Assembly: GCF_029773605.1 (NCBI RefSeq)
Contig: NZ_CP103807.1
Span: 1,426,001 to 1,490,000 of the forward strand
Reading direction: 5' to 3'
Source: Actinobacillus genomosp. 2
Lineage (GTDB): Bacteria; Pseudomonadota; Gammaproteobacteria; Enterobacterales; Pasteurellaceae
DNA: 64,000 nucleotides
Part shown: piece by piece, positions 28,247-36,221 of the stretch
Layout: each line of letters starts with the position of its first letter
Numbering within the stretch: position 1 is the stretch's first letter
Position numbers and translations under genes: made by a program
Notes under the pieces: generated by a model
Databases searched by the model: none
Seen by the model: only the letters and a program-made list of their open reading frames with translations
What the model was told of the DNA's origin: nothing

Positions 28247-28657
28247 ATGAAAATTAATGAGAAAATCCGCCATTTACGAGAAAATCATCATCTTTCCCAA
28301 GAAGTCATGGCAGATAAATTAGGTATGTCGGTAACCGGTTATGCCAAAATCGAGCGAGGCGAAGTGCGTTCCAATTTACCTCGTTTAGAACAAATTTCTG
28401 AAGTGTTTGATATGGATATTTGCGAATTATTGTCTTACGGAGAGGAAGGGCAGATTTTCTTTCATAATACAGATAATGATTATAGTAATTCCAATAACTT
28501 TTTAACGGTCGGTCATAATAGAAACAACCAAGAAATCGAAAAATTACAACAGTTATTAGTGCATAAAGAAGAGTTAATGGCACAAAAAGATAAGTTAATC
28601 GAAAGCCTTGAACGTGAATTAGCATTGCTCAGAAAGCTGACAAGCGGTCAAAATTAG
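28247..28657 (+). CDS. Xre-family HTH regulator with C-terminal coiled coil
   Basis: Start set at ATG 28247 (MKINEKIRHLRENHHLSQEVMADKLGMSVTGYAKIERGE) after an AAAAGGG site, giving 136 residues. Residues 4-60 form a Cro/CI-type HTH; residues 95-130 are a heptad-like coiled coil (EIEKLQQLLVHKEELMAQKDKLIESLERELALLRKL) for dimerisation. It is divergent from the surface lipoprotein gene with two inverted repeats between them, so it may control expression of that lipoprotein and Slam. A terminator follows. Confidence 0.85.
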   Translation: MKINEKIRHLRENHHLSQEVMADKLGMSVTGYAKIERGEVRSNLPRLEQISEVFDMDICELLSYGEEGQIFFHNTDNDYSNSNNFLTVGHNRNNQEIEKLQQLLVHKEELMAQKDKLIESLERELALLRKLTSGQN

Positions 28658-28688
28658 TCAATTTTTTACCGACGATATATCGTAAAAG

Positions 28689-28719
28689 AAGTTCTTACTT
28701 AAATAAGTAAGAACTTTTT
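28689..28719 (+). terminator. Terminator of the HTH regulator
   Basis: Twelve-base stem (28689-28700 with 28705-28716), AAAT loop, T-run. Confidence 0.92.
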
Positions 28720-28820
28720 GATTTAAGTCTAACCGCTACCCCGTCTTGATTATAGAGCCACTAAATATCCAAATTTATAATTCCTACTAATTTAATCAAC
28801 TATATTATTAGGAGTTTACG

Positions 28821-29315
28821 ATGTCTGTTTTAACTGATAAAGATTGGCGTACTGCCCCGCTTGGTGAAATTATTGATTTTATTATCCCTCGTTTTCACGA
28901 TACACATCGCAACCAATTACCGATCCTGATTGAATTGGCGGAAAAAGTGGAATCCGTTCACGCAGATAGTGCTGATTGCCCGAAAGGTTTAGCGGAACTT
29001 ATTCGTAAAGTTTATGCGGATTTAGTGAATCATATGATGAAGGAAGAACAAATTCTATTCCCATTGATTAAAGCCGGTAGAGGAAAAATGGCGGCAGCAC
29101 CGATTTCCGTGATGGAAGATGAACACGATGAAGCCGGTAATGATGTCGAAGAAATGCAAAAACTGACCAATAACTTTACTCCGCCTGAAGGCGCTTGCAC
29201 ATCTTGGCGTAATCTATATCAAGGCTTACAAGAATTTGCCGCCGATTTAGATGCGCACGTTGATTTAGAAAATAATAATTTATTCCCTCGTGCGTTAGCA
29301 GGTGAGCAGCCTTAA
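28821..29315 (+). CDS. Hemerythrin-like protein related to YtfE/ScdA (iron-centre repair)
   Basis: 164 residues covering only the hemerythrin-like domain of the RIC family; the N-terminal ScdA domain of E. coli YtfE is absent. Di-iron ligands are visible: H26/H29 region (RFHDTHRNQL), H71 and E75-E76 (NHMMKEEQILFPL), H101 (EDEHDEAG) and H-V-D-L-E-N-N-N-L-F-P near the end. RIC proteins repair Fe-S centres damaged by nitric oxide. An AGGAG site precedes the ATG. Stands alone after a terminator. Confidence 0.88.
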   Translation: MSVLTDKDWRTAPLGEIIDFIIPRFHDTHRNQLPILIELAEKVESVHADSADCPKGLAELIRKVYADLVNHMMKEEQILFPLIKAGRGKMAAAPISVMEDEHDEAGNDVEEMQKLTNNFTPPEGACTSWRNLYQGLQEFAADLDAHVDLENNNLFPRALAGEQP

Positions 29316-29686
29316 TCGAAAACAAGCGGTTGATTTTTAATAAATTTTCAAAAACTAGGATGAAAAACAACCGCTATTTAGAACCCTTTATTCCCTTCCT
29401 TAACAATCTAACCCAATCAGCACATAAGCACCTATAGTACTATTAGCACACTTAGCACATTCAGCACCCTCAATAATTTATAACTTATTGAATAAGAAGG
29501 AAAAAATAATCTACTCATGTAATATATATTACAACTAAAAAGGTTAGTTGCTAAATATATCGAAACTTAAATAAAATACAGTTATATTTATCACTTAATA
29601 GCAAAGTGCAAAATTATACATAACTCATTGAAAAATAAGCACTTTATTGTATCATTCAATTATAAAACTGAACATAAGGAGTTAAT
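29316..29686. other. AT-rich gene-free region with short iteron-like repeats
   Basis: 371 bases without a gene. After an uptake-signal pair (29322-29375) there is a cluster of AGCAC units, each preceded by T, A or C, at about 29418, 29427, 29444, 29453 and 29462, mostly nine bases or a multiple apart. Further on an inverted AAAGTGC/GCACTTT pair surrounds 29603-29644 near the probable promoter of the next gene. This resembles small replicon or regulator-binding repeats; no function can be shown. Confidence 0.45.
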
Positions 29687-30199
29687 ATGACAGTAAAAGC
29701 AGAAAGACAGAGAAGAAAAACTTATGCAGAAAGAAATCGTGAGTTCATGACAGAATTATGGGGGAATAAGTTAGAGGAATACTCAAGATGGAATAGAACT
29801 AAACACGATGGATTCAGTACAATCCCTAGAGCATTACCTCAAATTAATCGAATTTTAGATGCTTTAGCAGGAACAGGAAAACCACTTTCTCAAACATATA
29901 CGAGTTTATGGTGTAGAACAAATGATGAAGGATTTATTAATGTTACGGACAAAGAAATTTTAGCATACGAGGCTGGCTTTAGTGGACAGAGAGCTGTTAC
30001 AACATGGCAATCACGCATTAAACTTTTAGAAGATCTTGGTTTTATTACTACCAAATCTGGCACTAAAGGAGACTTCCAATACATTTTATTACTCAATCCC
30101 TTTACTGTCATTCAGTCAATATATAAAACAAAAGAGAAAGATCAACGCTATCTCGCACTATTTGAACGGATGCAAGAGGTTGGTTCAAAATGGAATTAG
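29687..30199 (+). CDS. Unknown protein with winged-helix-like C-terminal half
   Basis: 170 residues after a good AAGGAG site. The N-terminus is basic (KAERQRRKTYAERNR), the middle has a SLWCRTNDEGFINVTDKEILAYEAGFS stretch and the C-terminal part (QRAVTTWQSRIKLLEDLGFITTKSGTKGDFQYILLLNP) reads like a winged helix as found in plasmid or phage replication and partition proteins. It overlaps the next gene by ten bases. Codon use is AT-rich compared with neighbours and no uptake signal lies within the pair, so it was probably acquired. I do not recognise a family. Confidence 0.7.
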   Translation: MTVKAERQRRKTYAERNREFMTELWGNKLEEYSRWNRTKHDGFSTIPRALPQINRILDALAGTGKPLSQTYTSLWCRTNDEGFINVTDKEILAYEAGFSGQRAVTTWQSRIKLLEDLGFITTKSGTKGDFQYILLLNPFTVIQSIYKTKEKDQRYLALFERMQEVGSKWN

Positions 30200-30729
30200 A
30201 TAAACAAAAACATTTCAAACCTTTTATATATGGTAATCAGATATATGATTTATCTCATTTAGATGCTTGTATTATGGAATATATACAGCCTGCGTTAAAA
30301 GACCATAAAGCGATCTGTTATAAATTTTATATCACTTATTCTATGCACTGCTTTACAAAAGATTATCCGGAACAAACAGAGGAGGAAAAATTAGCGTTAA
30401 TGTATAACACAGAGAGAGAAAGCAGACCTTTTTGTGAAGAAAGATATAAATTATCAAAGCATCTTCCTCAAATTATACAAAAATTACCGGAAAGTTATAT
30501 TGGTTTTGCAGGATATGATAATTTTGCAACCATTGAAATGATTGATCAACAGACAAAGCAAGCTATTTTTTATAAAGTCACTTTTGTTGCTTATCGGTTT
30601 AAACGTAAACTCAGATTACATATCACAAGTGCTTATCCGATACCGAAAAGGGAAAAACTCAAACCGATAGGATTTTTTAAAATCGCGAATAATTTACTAA
30701 AAAATAAATCTATCCCAACTCCTAAATAA
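30190..30729 (+). CDS. Unknown 179-residue protein, partner of the winged-helix-like protein
   Basis: Its ATG lies inside the end of the preceding gene (ten-base overlap), so the two are translated together. The protein is rich in aromatic and basic residues (FKPFIYGNQIYDLSHLDACIMEYIQ, then YKVTFVAYRFKRKLRLHITSAYPIPKREKLKP). A strand-rich segment near 140-165 is followed by a basic tail, which could bind nucleic acid. No signal peptide or membrane segment is seen. Family not recognised. A likely small RNA gene faces it immediately downstream. Confidence 0.7.
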   Translation: MELDKQKHFKPFIYGNQIYDLSHLDACIMEYIQPALKDHKAICYKFYITYSMHCFTKDYPEQTEEEKLALMYNTERESRPFCEERYKLSKHLPQIIQKLPESYIGFAGYDNFATIEMIDQQTKQAIFYKVTFVAYRFKRKLRLHITSAYPIPKREKLKPIGFFKIANNLLKNKSIPTPK

Positions 30730-30863
30730 CAAACCCCTCACGAGGAGGGGTTCGCTCAAATACAAATAAATGATTTGAGTATCCAGAGCACCATTACCGG
30801 GCTTTGCCTCGACCACCATTGTGGTTGTGGAGTGTCTGTATTACATACAGTCTGTCGCACTCT
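30726..30863 (-). ncRNA. Putative structured small RNA of about 135 nt
   Basis: A strong promoter (30870-30897) and a terminal hairpin (30732-30739 with 30745-30752, eight-base stem, then TTTGTTATT) bracket a segment without an open frame. In between, several stems can form on the minus strand: an outer GAGTG/CACTC stem enclosing CTGTAT-GTA-ATACAG (about 30830-30863), ACCAC/GTGGT (about 30812-30824), GGC-AAA-GCC, and CTCAAAT/ATTTGAG (30755-30779). This combination is what an independent small RNA gene looks like. It is convergent with the two unknown genes at 29687-30729 and could act on their mRNA. It does not match an RNA family that I recognise. Confidence 0.6.
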
Positions 30864-30869
30864 TGTTTG

Positions 30870-30897
30870 ATTATAAAGAAAACTCTCGATAAGTCAA
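30870..30897 (-). promoter_or_regulatory. Promoter of the putative small RNA
   Basis: TTGACT (30892-30897), 16-base spacer, TATAAT (30870-30875) on the minus strand. No coding gene follows it for at least 10 kb on this strand in a suitable position, which supports an RNA gene. Confidence 0.75.
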
Positions 30898-30911
30898 TTT
30901 TAAACTTATCA

Positions 30912-31241
30912 CTAAGCGGATGCTTTTGAGAACAGGTTAATCACTAACACGCCGGCAATAATCATTCCCATACCGATAAAGCCTGCCAAATCCGGTTTTT
31001 GTCCGAAAGCGAAATACGCCACTATGGCGGTCAGTACGATACCAACTCCAGACCATACCGCATACACAATACCAATCGGCAACGTCTTGGTAATCACCGA
31101 TAATAAATATAACGCTATCACAAAAGCGCCAATTGCCACTACGGTCGGTAGCGGTTTGCTAAAACCTTCGCTTGCCTTAATGCAATTACTGCCAATCACT
31201 TCAATGACAATCGCAAAGCCCAATAAAACCCAAGAGTTCAT
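30912..31241 (-). CDS. Small multidrug resistance (SMR) family exporter
   Basis: Start set at ATG 31241 (MNSWVLLGFAIVIEVIGSNCIKASEGF) after GGAGA, giving 109 residues and four membrane segments, the SMR layout. Glu14 is the conserved proton- and substrate-binding acid. EmrE/QacE-type members export quaternary ammonium compounds, Gdx-type members export guanidinium; the W-S-G-V-G segment near residue 63 is shared by both, so I do not choose. No guanidine riboswitch was recognised upstream. Confidence 0.92.
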   Translation of the reverse strand: MNSWVLLGFAIVIEVIGSNCIKASEGFSKPLPTVVAIGAFVIALYLLSVITKTLPIGIVYAVWSGVGIVLTAIVAYFAFGQKPDLAGFIGMGMIIAGVLVINLFSKASA

Positions 31242-31257
31242 AAATTTCTCCGAAAAC

Positions 31258-31314
31258 AAAAGCGGTTGGATTTTGCTTATTTTTTGCAAATTTCTAGCAA
31301 AATCCAACCGCTTT
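31258..31314. repeat. Uptake-signal inverted pair acting as a hairpin terminator
   Basis: Perfect 18-base inverted repeat (31258-31275 with 31297-31314) built on AAGCGGTT, between the SMR gene and the YfcZ-type gene. Confidence 0.8.
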
Positions 31315-31329
31315 TCAAATAACTACAAT

Positions 31330-31620
31330 TTAGATTGCACGTGTACCTAATTGGAAAATTACCACTTCCGCTTGGCAACTAAAACGGAAATTCGCGTCCA
31401 GTAAAAAACCACCTTCTACCGCTTTAATTTCGCTGGTGATTTCACACGGTTCGCTTTCCGTATCACGAGCTTTTTGGGTTAATTTCACAAGTGCTTGTTC
31501 TGCTTCCGCTTGTGTTTCATACACTTTTTCAAATTTCGCATCTCGTTCACTGTTATCAATGATTGAGCCGACATCAAAAGTATTACAACCCACACATTCA
31601 ACCGGTTTATCTGATTTCAT
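31330..31620 (-). CDS. YfcZ/YiiS-family protein (DUF406)
   Basis: 96 residues. The CxxC pair at the start (VECVGCNTFDVGSIIDN), the repeated Q/A-rich helix (YETQAEAEQALVKLTQKAR) and the final strands (GGFLLDANFRFSCQAEVVIFQLGTR) match the YfcZ family of gammaproteobacteria. Function is unknown; E. coli yfcZ lies by fadL. A GGGG site precedes the ATG. An uptake-signal hairpin follows it. Confidence 0.85.
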   Translation of the reverse strand: MKSDKPVECVGCNTFDVGSIIDNSERDAKFEKVYETQAEAEQALVKLTQKARDTESEPCEITSEIKAVEGGFLLDANFRFSCQAEVVIFQLGTRAI

Positions 31621-31822
31621 AAAAACCCCTATAAATTTTAGTTAATCATATGAATACTTTAATACTAAATAGATTGTTAAGCAACATACTTGAATCATCA
31701 TATATGAACTATAAATGTATAATATTATCCGTTATGGGTTAAAAAAGATCTTTATTTTATTAAAAAACTCAAATATGATACTTTTAAAGTTAAATTAAAC
31801 AAAAATGGTTTACATATAAGCT

Positions 31823-32131
31823 ATGACAGATATAAATTTACTATTAGAAGAACAAATTGATGCATTAAAAACGTTGCAAAAACAACTATTAGTGTATGAA
31901 CAGGCTAAAAAGCAGCAGTTAATTGAAGGAAAAATCGAAGATTTGACCGCTTTCGGGCAACAACTTAACCAAAAACGTAAAGCGTTAAATATTGATTTAT
32001 ACACATTGGAATTACAAACCAATATTTCATCATCAACATTAAAACGATTGTTTCAAGATCCAAGCCAAGTGAGATTTTCCACCGTGTTACTTGTTGCCAA
32101 AACATTAGGAGTTTCATTATGCGCCGTATAA
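31823..32131 (+). CDS. hipB: HipB antitoxin/repressor of a HipBST system
   Basis: 102 residues. The N-terminal third is a charged helix (LLLEEQIDALKTLQKQLLVYEQAKKQQ); the HTH follows at residues 48-98 (LNQKRKALNIDLYTLELQTNISSSTLKRLFQDPSQVRFSTVLLVAKTLGVSL). It is first of three overlapping genes in the order hipB-hipS-hipT, overlapping hipS by 13 bases. In the described E. coli O127 system HipB binds DNA and strengthens neutralisation. Promoter not placed with certainty in the 200-base AT-rich upstream gap. Confidence 0.88.
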   Translation: MTDINLLLEEQIDALKTLQKQLLVYEQAKKQQLIEGKIEDLTAFGQQLNQKRKALNIDLYTLELQTNISSSTLKRLFQDPSQVRFSTVLLVAKTLGVSLCAV

Positions 32132-32436
32132 AACGTTCGGCAAAAGTTTTTTTATATGATGAACCGGTCGGGTATCTTTACCAAGATGATATGGGATTTC
32201 ATTTTTCTTATTTTAAAGATTATGTCGGTATTCCGCTGTCGCTTAGTTTGCCGGTCACGCAACAACACTTTCGTTCAGAACAATTGTTTCCTTATTTTGC
32301 CTCATTAATTCCTGAGGGTTGGCTCAAAGCAAAATATAACGTCTTACAAAAAATCGATGAACAGGATCAATTCGGGTTATTACTCAATAATGGGGAAAAT
32401 ATGCTTGGTGCAATCACGATTAAGCGGGAGGAATAA
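32119..32436 (+). CDS. hipS: HipS antitoxin (HipA N-terminal-subdomain-like)
   Basis: 105 residues equivalent to the N-terminal subdomain of HipA, encoded separately: AKVFLYDEPVGYLYQDDMGFHFSYFKDY, SLSLPVTQQHFRSEQLFPYFASLIPEGW. In HipBST, HipS rather than HipB is the main antitoxin against the HipT kinase. It overlaps hipB by 13 bases and hipT by one base (TAATG), with a GGAGGA site for hipT in its end, so all three are made from one mRNA in tight coupling. Confidence 0.88.
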   Translation: MRRIKRSAKVFLYDEPVGYLYQDDMGFHFSYFKDYVGIPLSLSLPVTQQHFRSEQLFPYFASLIPEGWLKAKYNVLQKIDEQDQFGLLLNNGENMLGAITIKREE

Positions 32437-33467
32437 TGCAAAATTGCAAAGTGCTGCTCACACCACTTACTGATACAGAACAAAAATCAGGATACAGTCA
32501 AAAGGGATTGCTCTATTTAACCGGACAAGCTGACTTTATTCCGGTTTTACCATTCAATCGTCAAGATTTCAGTACGGTAGAGCCTCGTAAACAGCAAGGA
32601 ATGAGTATTTCCGGTTATCAACCTAAAATTCAATTAGTAATTCACGAAAAGCAATTTCAAAGTATTGCTCAACAAGGTACTTATATCTTAAAACCTTCTC
32701 CCGAGGATTATCCATTTTTAGCGGAAAATGAACACGCAACGATGCAGCTTATGGCTAAATTAGGATTTATTGTGCCGGAGAATGGTTTAATTCCGTTCCA
32801 AGCAACCTCGGAACAAACGGAATATGCCTTTGTCATTAAACGTTTTGATCGCACAAATGATAATAAGCCTATTCATCAAGAACAGTTAGATGGCGCAATG
32901 AGCGTTACGGAAAAATACGGTAAGATAGGAAGCGATAACGAGCAATATATTAGCTATGAACAAGCGGTTAAATTTATCTTAAAACATACCGAAAATAATC
33001 TCGCTCAACAACAGGAGTTATTTAGACGGATTGTTTATGCCTATTTACTAGGCAATAATGATTTACACCTACGCAACTTCTCTCTGATTTACTCCAAAAC
33101 GGGGGAAGCAAAGCTCGCTCCGATTTACGACTATGTTTCCGTTGTACCCTATAAAGCGATATTTGAAGGAACAATTTTAGCTTTACCCTTGCTTGCTAAA
33201 GAGGAAGGAAACAAAGAACTCGCCCATGGCTTTACTACACAATACGGTGAATATATCGGACAAGATTTTATTGAATTTGGCGAAAACATTGGGTTAAATC
33301 GAAATGTAATATTAAAAAAATTACTACCGCAAATACTAAAAGAAAAGGCGATAGTCGAAAGTGTTTATCAGCATTCCTTTATGCCGTTGGCACACCAAGA
33401 ACTTGTCTTAAAAAATTACTCTCGGCGTTTACAGTTACTGCAAATCATTGATGAACCTAGCTTGTAA
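32436..33467 (+). CDS. hipT: HipT toxin, HipA-like Ser/Thr kinase
   Basis: 343 residues, the kinase core without the HipA N-terminal subdomain. The Gly-rich loop contains S57-I58-S59 (GMSISGYQPK), the autophosphorylated double-serine motif of E. coli HipT at the same residue numbers. ATP-binding Lys86 (YILKPS), the catalytic loop N207-N-D209-L-H-L-R-N214 and the metal-binding Asp232 (PIYDYVS) are intact, so the kinase should be active. The O127 enzyme inactivates tryptophanyl-tRNA synthetase; that target is inferred here. A bidirectional terminator follows. Confidence 0.92.
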   Translation: MQNCKVLLTPLTDTEQKSGYSQKGLLYLTGQADFIPVLPFNRQDFSTVEPRKQQGMSISGYQPKIQLVIHEKQFQSIAQQGTYILKPSPEDYPFLAENEHATMQLMAKLGFIVPENGLIPFQATSEQTEYAFVIKRFDRTNDNKPIHQEQLDGAMSVTEKYGKIGSDNEQYISYEQAVKFILKHTENNLAQQQELFRRIVYAYLLGNNDLHLRNFSLIYSKTGEAKLAPIYDYVSVVPYKAIFEGTILALPLLAKEEGNKELAHGFTTQYGEYIGQDFIEFGENIGLNRNVILKKLLPQILKEKAIVESVYQHSFMPLAHQELVLKNYSRRLQLLQIIDEPSL

Positions 33468-33470
33468 CAC

Positions 33471-33503
33471 AAAAGCCTTTAAGTATATTACTTAAAGGCT
33501 TTT
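33471..33503 (+). terminator. Terminator of hipBST (probably bidirectional)
   Basis: Fifteen-base stem (33471-33485 with 33489-33503), three-base loop, T-run on the plus strand and A-run before it; the gene at 33514 ends towards it from the other side. Confidence 0.9.
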
Positions 33504-33513
33504 TCTCACTTAA

Positions 33514-34146
33514 TTAAAAACCAGCTTGTTGTTCCAGTTGTTCTACTAACGCATCGTCTAAACCGAGTGCTTCGGCAAGGTCGGCAAGGAACACTATTTC
33601 TTTGCGAGCTAAATCGGCACACACCACTCGAGCGGCTAAATAAACTTGCGCCGCTAATGCCGGGTTGTTACCGACTTGTGCGGCAATTTGTTGTACGGTT
33701 GCCGGTTGGTACATCGCTTGTTCAATCCATTGTTGGATTTCCGGATCTTGACCTGCTTCGCCTAAAATCGCTTGTCTTTCTTCATCAGAAATCGCACCGT
33801 CAGACGCTGCGGCTGCAATCATCGCTTGTAAAATCACTTGGCTACTTGCCTGAGCATTTTGTTCTGTCACCGCAAAATTTTCTTCACTCACTGGTGCAGC
33901 CTGTGTTTGGTTTTGCTGATATTTTTGGTAAGCCTGATAAGCAAGACTACCGATTGCCGCCAATGACCCTAATTTCGCTAAGCTAGAACCGCCGTTACGA
34001 CCGAAGATCATCGAAAGAATGCCGATTGCCGCCGCACCGCCACCAATTTTGGCGACTTTATCGGTTGTGGTATTGCCGTTCATTGCATTTTTTGCCGATT
34101 CTTGGGCAACGCTTAGCACTTGATTTAAAATTTTGCTGAAATCCAT
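33514..34146 (-). CDS. DUF533 (YebE-like) protein with TerB-like domain
   Basis: 210 residues. The N-terminus has a Gly/Ala-rich hydrophobic stretch (VAKIGGGAAAIGILSMIFGRNGGSSLAKLGSLAAIGSLAYQAY) that may sit in the inner membrane. The C-terminal 120 residues form a TerB-like helical domain with the acidic AAAASDGAISDEERQAIL motif. This is the E. coli YebE layout; YebE is a stress-regulated inner-membrane protein of unknown function. A GGAG site precedes the ATG. Confidence 0.85.
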   Translation of the reverse strand: MDFSKILNQVLSVAQESAKNAMNGNTTTDKVAKIGGGAAAIGILSMIFGRNGGSSLAKLGSLAAIGSLAYQAYQKYQQNQTQAAPVSEENFAVTEQNAQASSQVILQAMIAAAASDGAISDEERQAILGEAGQDPEIQQWIEQAMYQPATVQQIAAQVGNNPALAAQVYLAARVVCADLARKEIVFLADLAEALGLDDALVEQLEQQAGF

Positions 34147-34286
34147 AGAGTTTCTCCAATAAGAGTAAAGATAAATATCTTAGCCAACTAAGTGCCTATT
34201 TGTACATTAAATGGCTCAGAAGTTCCGTCTTCATCAAAAAACAAACGGTCGTAAATTCTCGTGAAAATACGACCGCCTGTTTTAAA

Positions 34287-34571
34287 TTACAGTAAATCTA
34301 CAATGTTAATCTCTATCGGTTGACTTAATAACTCAGCAAATTTAGCACCGGCATCAATAAAATGTGCCTGTTGAGCGTGTAAGGCTAAATCTTGTTGCGA
34401 TTGCCATTGCTCTACAAAAGTATAAACATTCGGCTGACCTTGTACCGCACCACAGCCGTAAGAAATACAACCTTGGTCGTTAAGTGAAGCACGAATTAAG
34501 TTTTGTGCTAATGCTTCAAATTCTGCGATTTTATCCGCTTTTACATGACATACTGCATAAACTGCGATCAT
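34287..34571 (-). CDS. Antibiotic-biosynthesis-monooxygenase (ABM) domain protein
   Basis: 94 residues of one ABM domain: the first strand IAVYAVCHVKADKIAEFEALAQNLIRAS, then GCISYGC and VYTFVEQWQSQQDLALHAQQAHF. It belongs to the YgiN/LsrG-like dimeric alpha-beta-barrel group, which includes quinol monooxygenases and (4S)-4-hydroxy-pentanedione-phosphate isomerases. The substrate is unknown. It is 16 bases downstream of ureD and may be the last gene of the urease transcript, but a link to urease is not expected. Confidence 0.8.
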   Translation of the reverse strand: MIAVYAVCHVKADKIAEFEALAQNLIRASLNDQGCISYGCGAVQGQPNVYTFVEQWQSQQDLALHAQQAHFIDAGAKFAELLSQPIEINIVDLL

Positions 34572-34586
34572 AATTGCTCTCCTAAA

Positions 34587-35399
34587 TTAAACAATATTGG
34601 ACTGAGCTTTTAAAACTTGCCCAATCCGCTCAAATAAATGTTGAATGATATCTGCTCGATGTGCAAGCACTCGAACCATTAATCCGCCGTCATTTAACTG
34701 AGATACGCCAATTAGCATCTCTTTTTGTTCGGACATTGACTCTTGTAATTCGTTCACGATTGCTTTTATTTCTAAAGCCGTTTTTGCCAAGTTGATATAG
34801 GTTAATGATCCCTGATGCGAAAAATCTTCCATTTGGCTCAATGAGGTTAATGCTATTTTTGCCGGCAGCCACTGAATACGGTCGGTCACAAGCGGTCGAT
34901 TTTGATGAGAAATCCGCAAATAGGACGCAAAATGACGGAAGGCAAATCGCTCGCCGTTTAGCACACGCCCAATCGCCACAATCTCACCGTAAATCAGCTC
35001 AGACTGCTCACCCATCTCAATTTCGGTAGTTTGCTTAAATCCGCTGTCTTTATGCAGCACCAACGGATGCGGAAGATAAAACAAGCGGCTATTTTTGCCC
35101 AATTTTATGCACGTTTTTTGCGTGGCATAATCGCCATCATTCATTGATTGCACACGGGTAAACGCCTGCGTGTTCAATGAAAGAGAAGTATCATCCGCCA
35201 ACGAAATCTCAATATCAAGCAGATCGCCTGCCAGTAATCCTGGTGAGGACGACATCTGCATCGCATTCAAGCCGCTTTGCCAAGCATCATCATAAACTGG
35301 TAAAGTCATAACCTTAAACGGCGGCGATACAAAATATTGATCGAGCTGCGTTTTGCCCTGTGAGGTTAATTTTGTTGAGAGTAAAAGTTTGCTTTGCAT
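34587..35399 (-). CDS. ureD: Urease accessory protein UreD (UreH)
   Basis: 270 residues; UreD features include VYDDAWQSGLNAMQMSSSPGLLAGDLLDIEISL and TRVQSMNDGDYATQKTCIKLG. UreD forms the UreD-F-G complex that opens apo-urease for nickel and CO2. It is the last accessory gene of the operon, separated from ureG by 166 bases that hold a palindromic repeat element. Confidence 0.95.
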   Translation of the reverse strand: MQSKLLLSTKLTSQGKTQLDQYFVSPPFKVMTLPVYDDAWQSGLNAMQMSSSPGLLAGDLLDIEISLADDTSLSLNTQAFTRVQSMNDGDYATQKTCIKLGKNSRLFYLPHPLVLHKDSGFKQTTEIEMGEQSELIYGEIVAIGRVLNGERFAFRHFASYLRISHQNRPLVTDRIQWLPAKIALTSLSQMEDFSHQGSLTYINLAKTALEIKAIVNELQESMSEQKEMLIGVSQLNDGGLMVRVLAHRADIIQHLFERIGQVLKAQSNIV

Positions 35400-35417
35400 T
35401 TTGCAGTCTATTTTTTT

Positions 35418-35534
35418 AAATCTCCCCCTCTCCCCTCTTTACAAAAGAGGGGAGAGAAACTAGAGAAAATGGAGATCGCCAAATCTCTCTCTAATATGTT
35501 CCCCTCTTTAGTAAAGAGGGGAGAGGGGAGATTT
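35418..35534. repeat. 117-bp inverted-repeat element inside the urease operon
   Basis: The ends (35418-35441 and 35511-35534) are inverted copies of AAATCTCCCC...CTCTTTAC with a single base difference in a C-run. Each end also forms its own nine-base hairpin (CCCCTCTTT/AAAGAGGGG). It looks like a non-autonomous palindromic element (MITE-like) sitting between ureG and ureD. Confidence 0.8.
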
Positions 35535-35565
35535 GTGCGATGTTCAAGCGATTATTTTTTGAAAA

Positions 35566-36201
35566 TTAACAAACTAAAGATACCGGATCTTCAATATTTT
35601 TTAACAATGCGTATTTTTCGATCCAACCGATCACGCCATCAAGGTTTTCGTTTTTCATCAAGTTAGTGAAAATAAACGGCTGACCGTTACGCATACGGCG
35701 AGCATCACGCTCCATCACGCTTAAATCCGCTCCCACAAAAGGTGCTAAGTCGGTTTTATTAATCACTAACAGGTCTGAACGTGTGATACCCGGTCCACCT
35801 TTACGTGGAATTTTCTCGCCTTGTGCCACGTCAATTACGAAAATGGTTACATCCGCTAAATCCGGGCTAAAGGTTGCTGAAAGGTTATCGCCGCCTGATT
35901 CAATAAAAATCAGCTCAACTTCAGGGAAACGAGCCACCATTTCGTCCACCGCTTCAAGGTTCATTGAAGCGTCTTCACGAATCGCCGTATGTGGGCAACC
36001 TCCGGTTTCCACCCCCATAATGCGTTCAGGTGGAAGCAAACTGTTTTTCGTTAAAAACTCCGCATCTTCTTGGGTGTAAATGTCGTTTGTGATTACCGCC
36101 ACGCTGTATTTGCTTGCAATTTCACGGGTTAAACGTTCGATTAATGCAGTTTTTCCCGCACCCACAGGGCCTGCCACCCCAATTTTGATATATTTACGCA
36201 T
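35566..36201 (-). CDS. ureG: Urease accessory GTPase UreG
   Basis: 211 residues. The P-loop is GPVGAGKT (11-18), the metal-binding CPH motif is GGCPHTAIR (about residue 67), and the GTP-specificity NKTD motif is [11 protein letters not shown]. UreG binds nickel and drives its transfer with GTP hydrolysis. It follows ureF by 20 bases. Confidence 0.98.
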   Translation of the reverse strand: MRKYIKIGVAGPVGAGKTALIERLTREIASKYSVAVITNDIYTQEDAEFLTKNSLLPPERIMGVETGGCPHTAIREDASMNLEAVDEMVARFPEVELIFIESGGDNLSATFSPDLADVTIFVIDVAQGEKIPRKGGPGITRSDLLVINKTDLAPFVGADLSVMERDARRMRNGQPFIFTNLMKNENLDGVIGWIEKYALLKNIEDPVSLVC

Positions 36202-36221
36202 TGGTTTTCCTATTATTCAAA

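Noticed and set aside
30726-30863. Considered a tRNA or a known riboswitch
   Set aside because: No cloverleaf or CCA-type acceptor; no downstream coding gene in sense orientation for a riboswitch to control.
35394-35666. Plus-strand 90-residue frame across the ureG-ureD gap
   Set aside because: Runs through the palindromic element and antisense of ureG, so not a gene.
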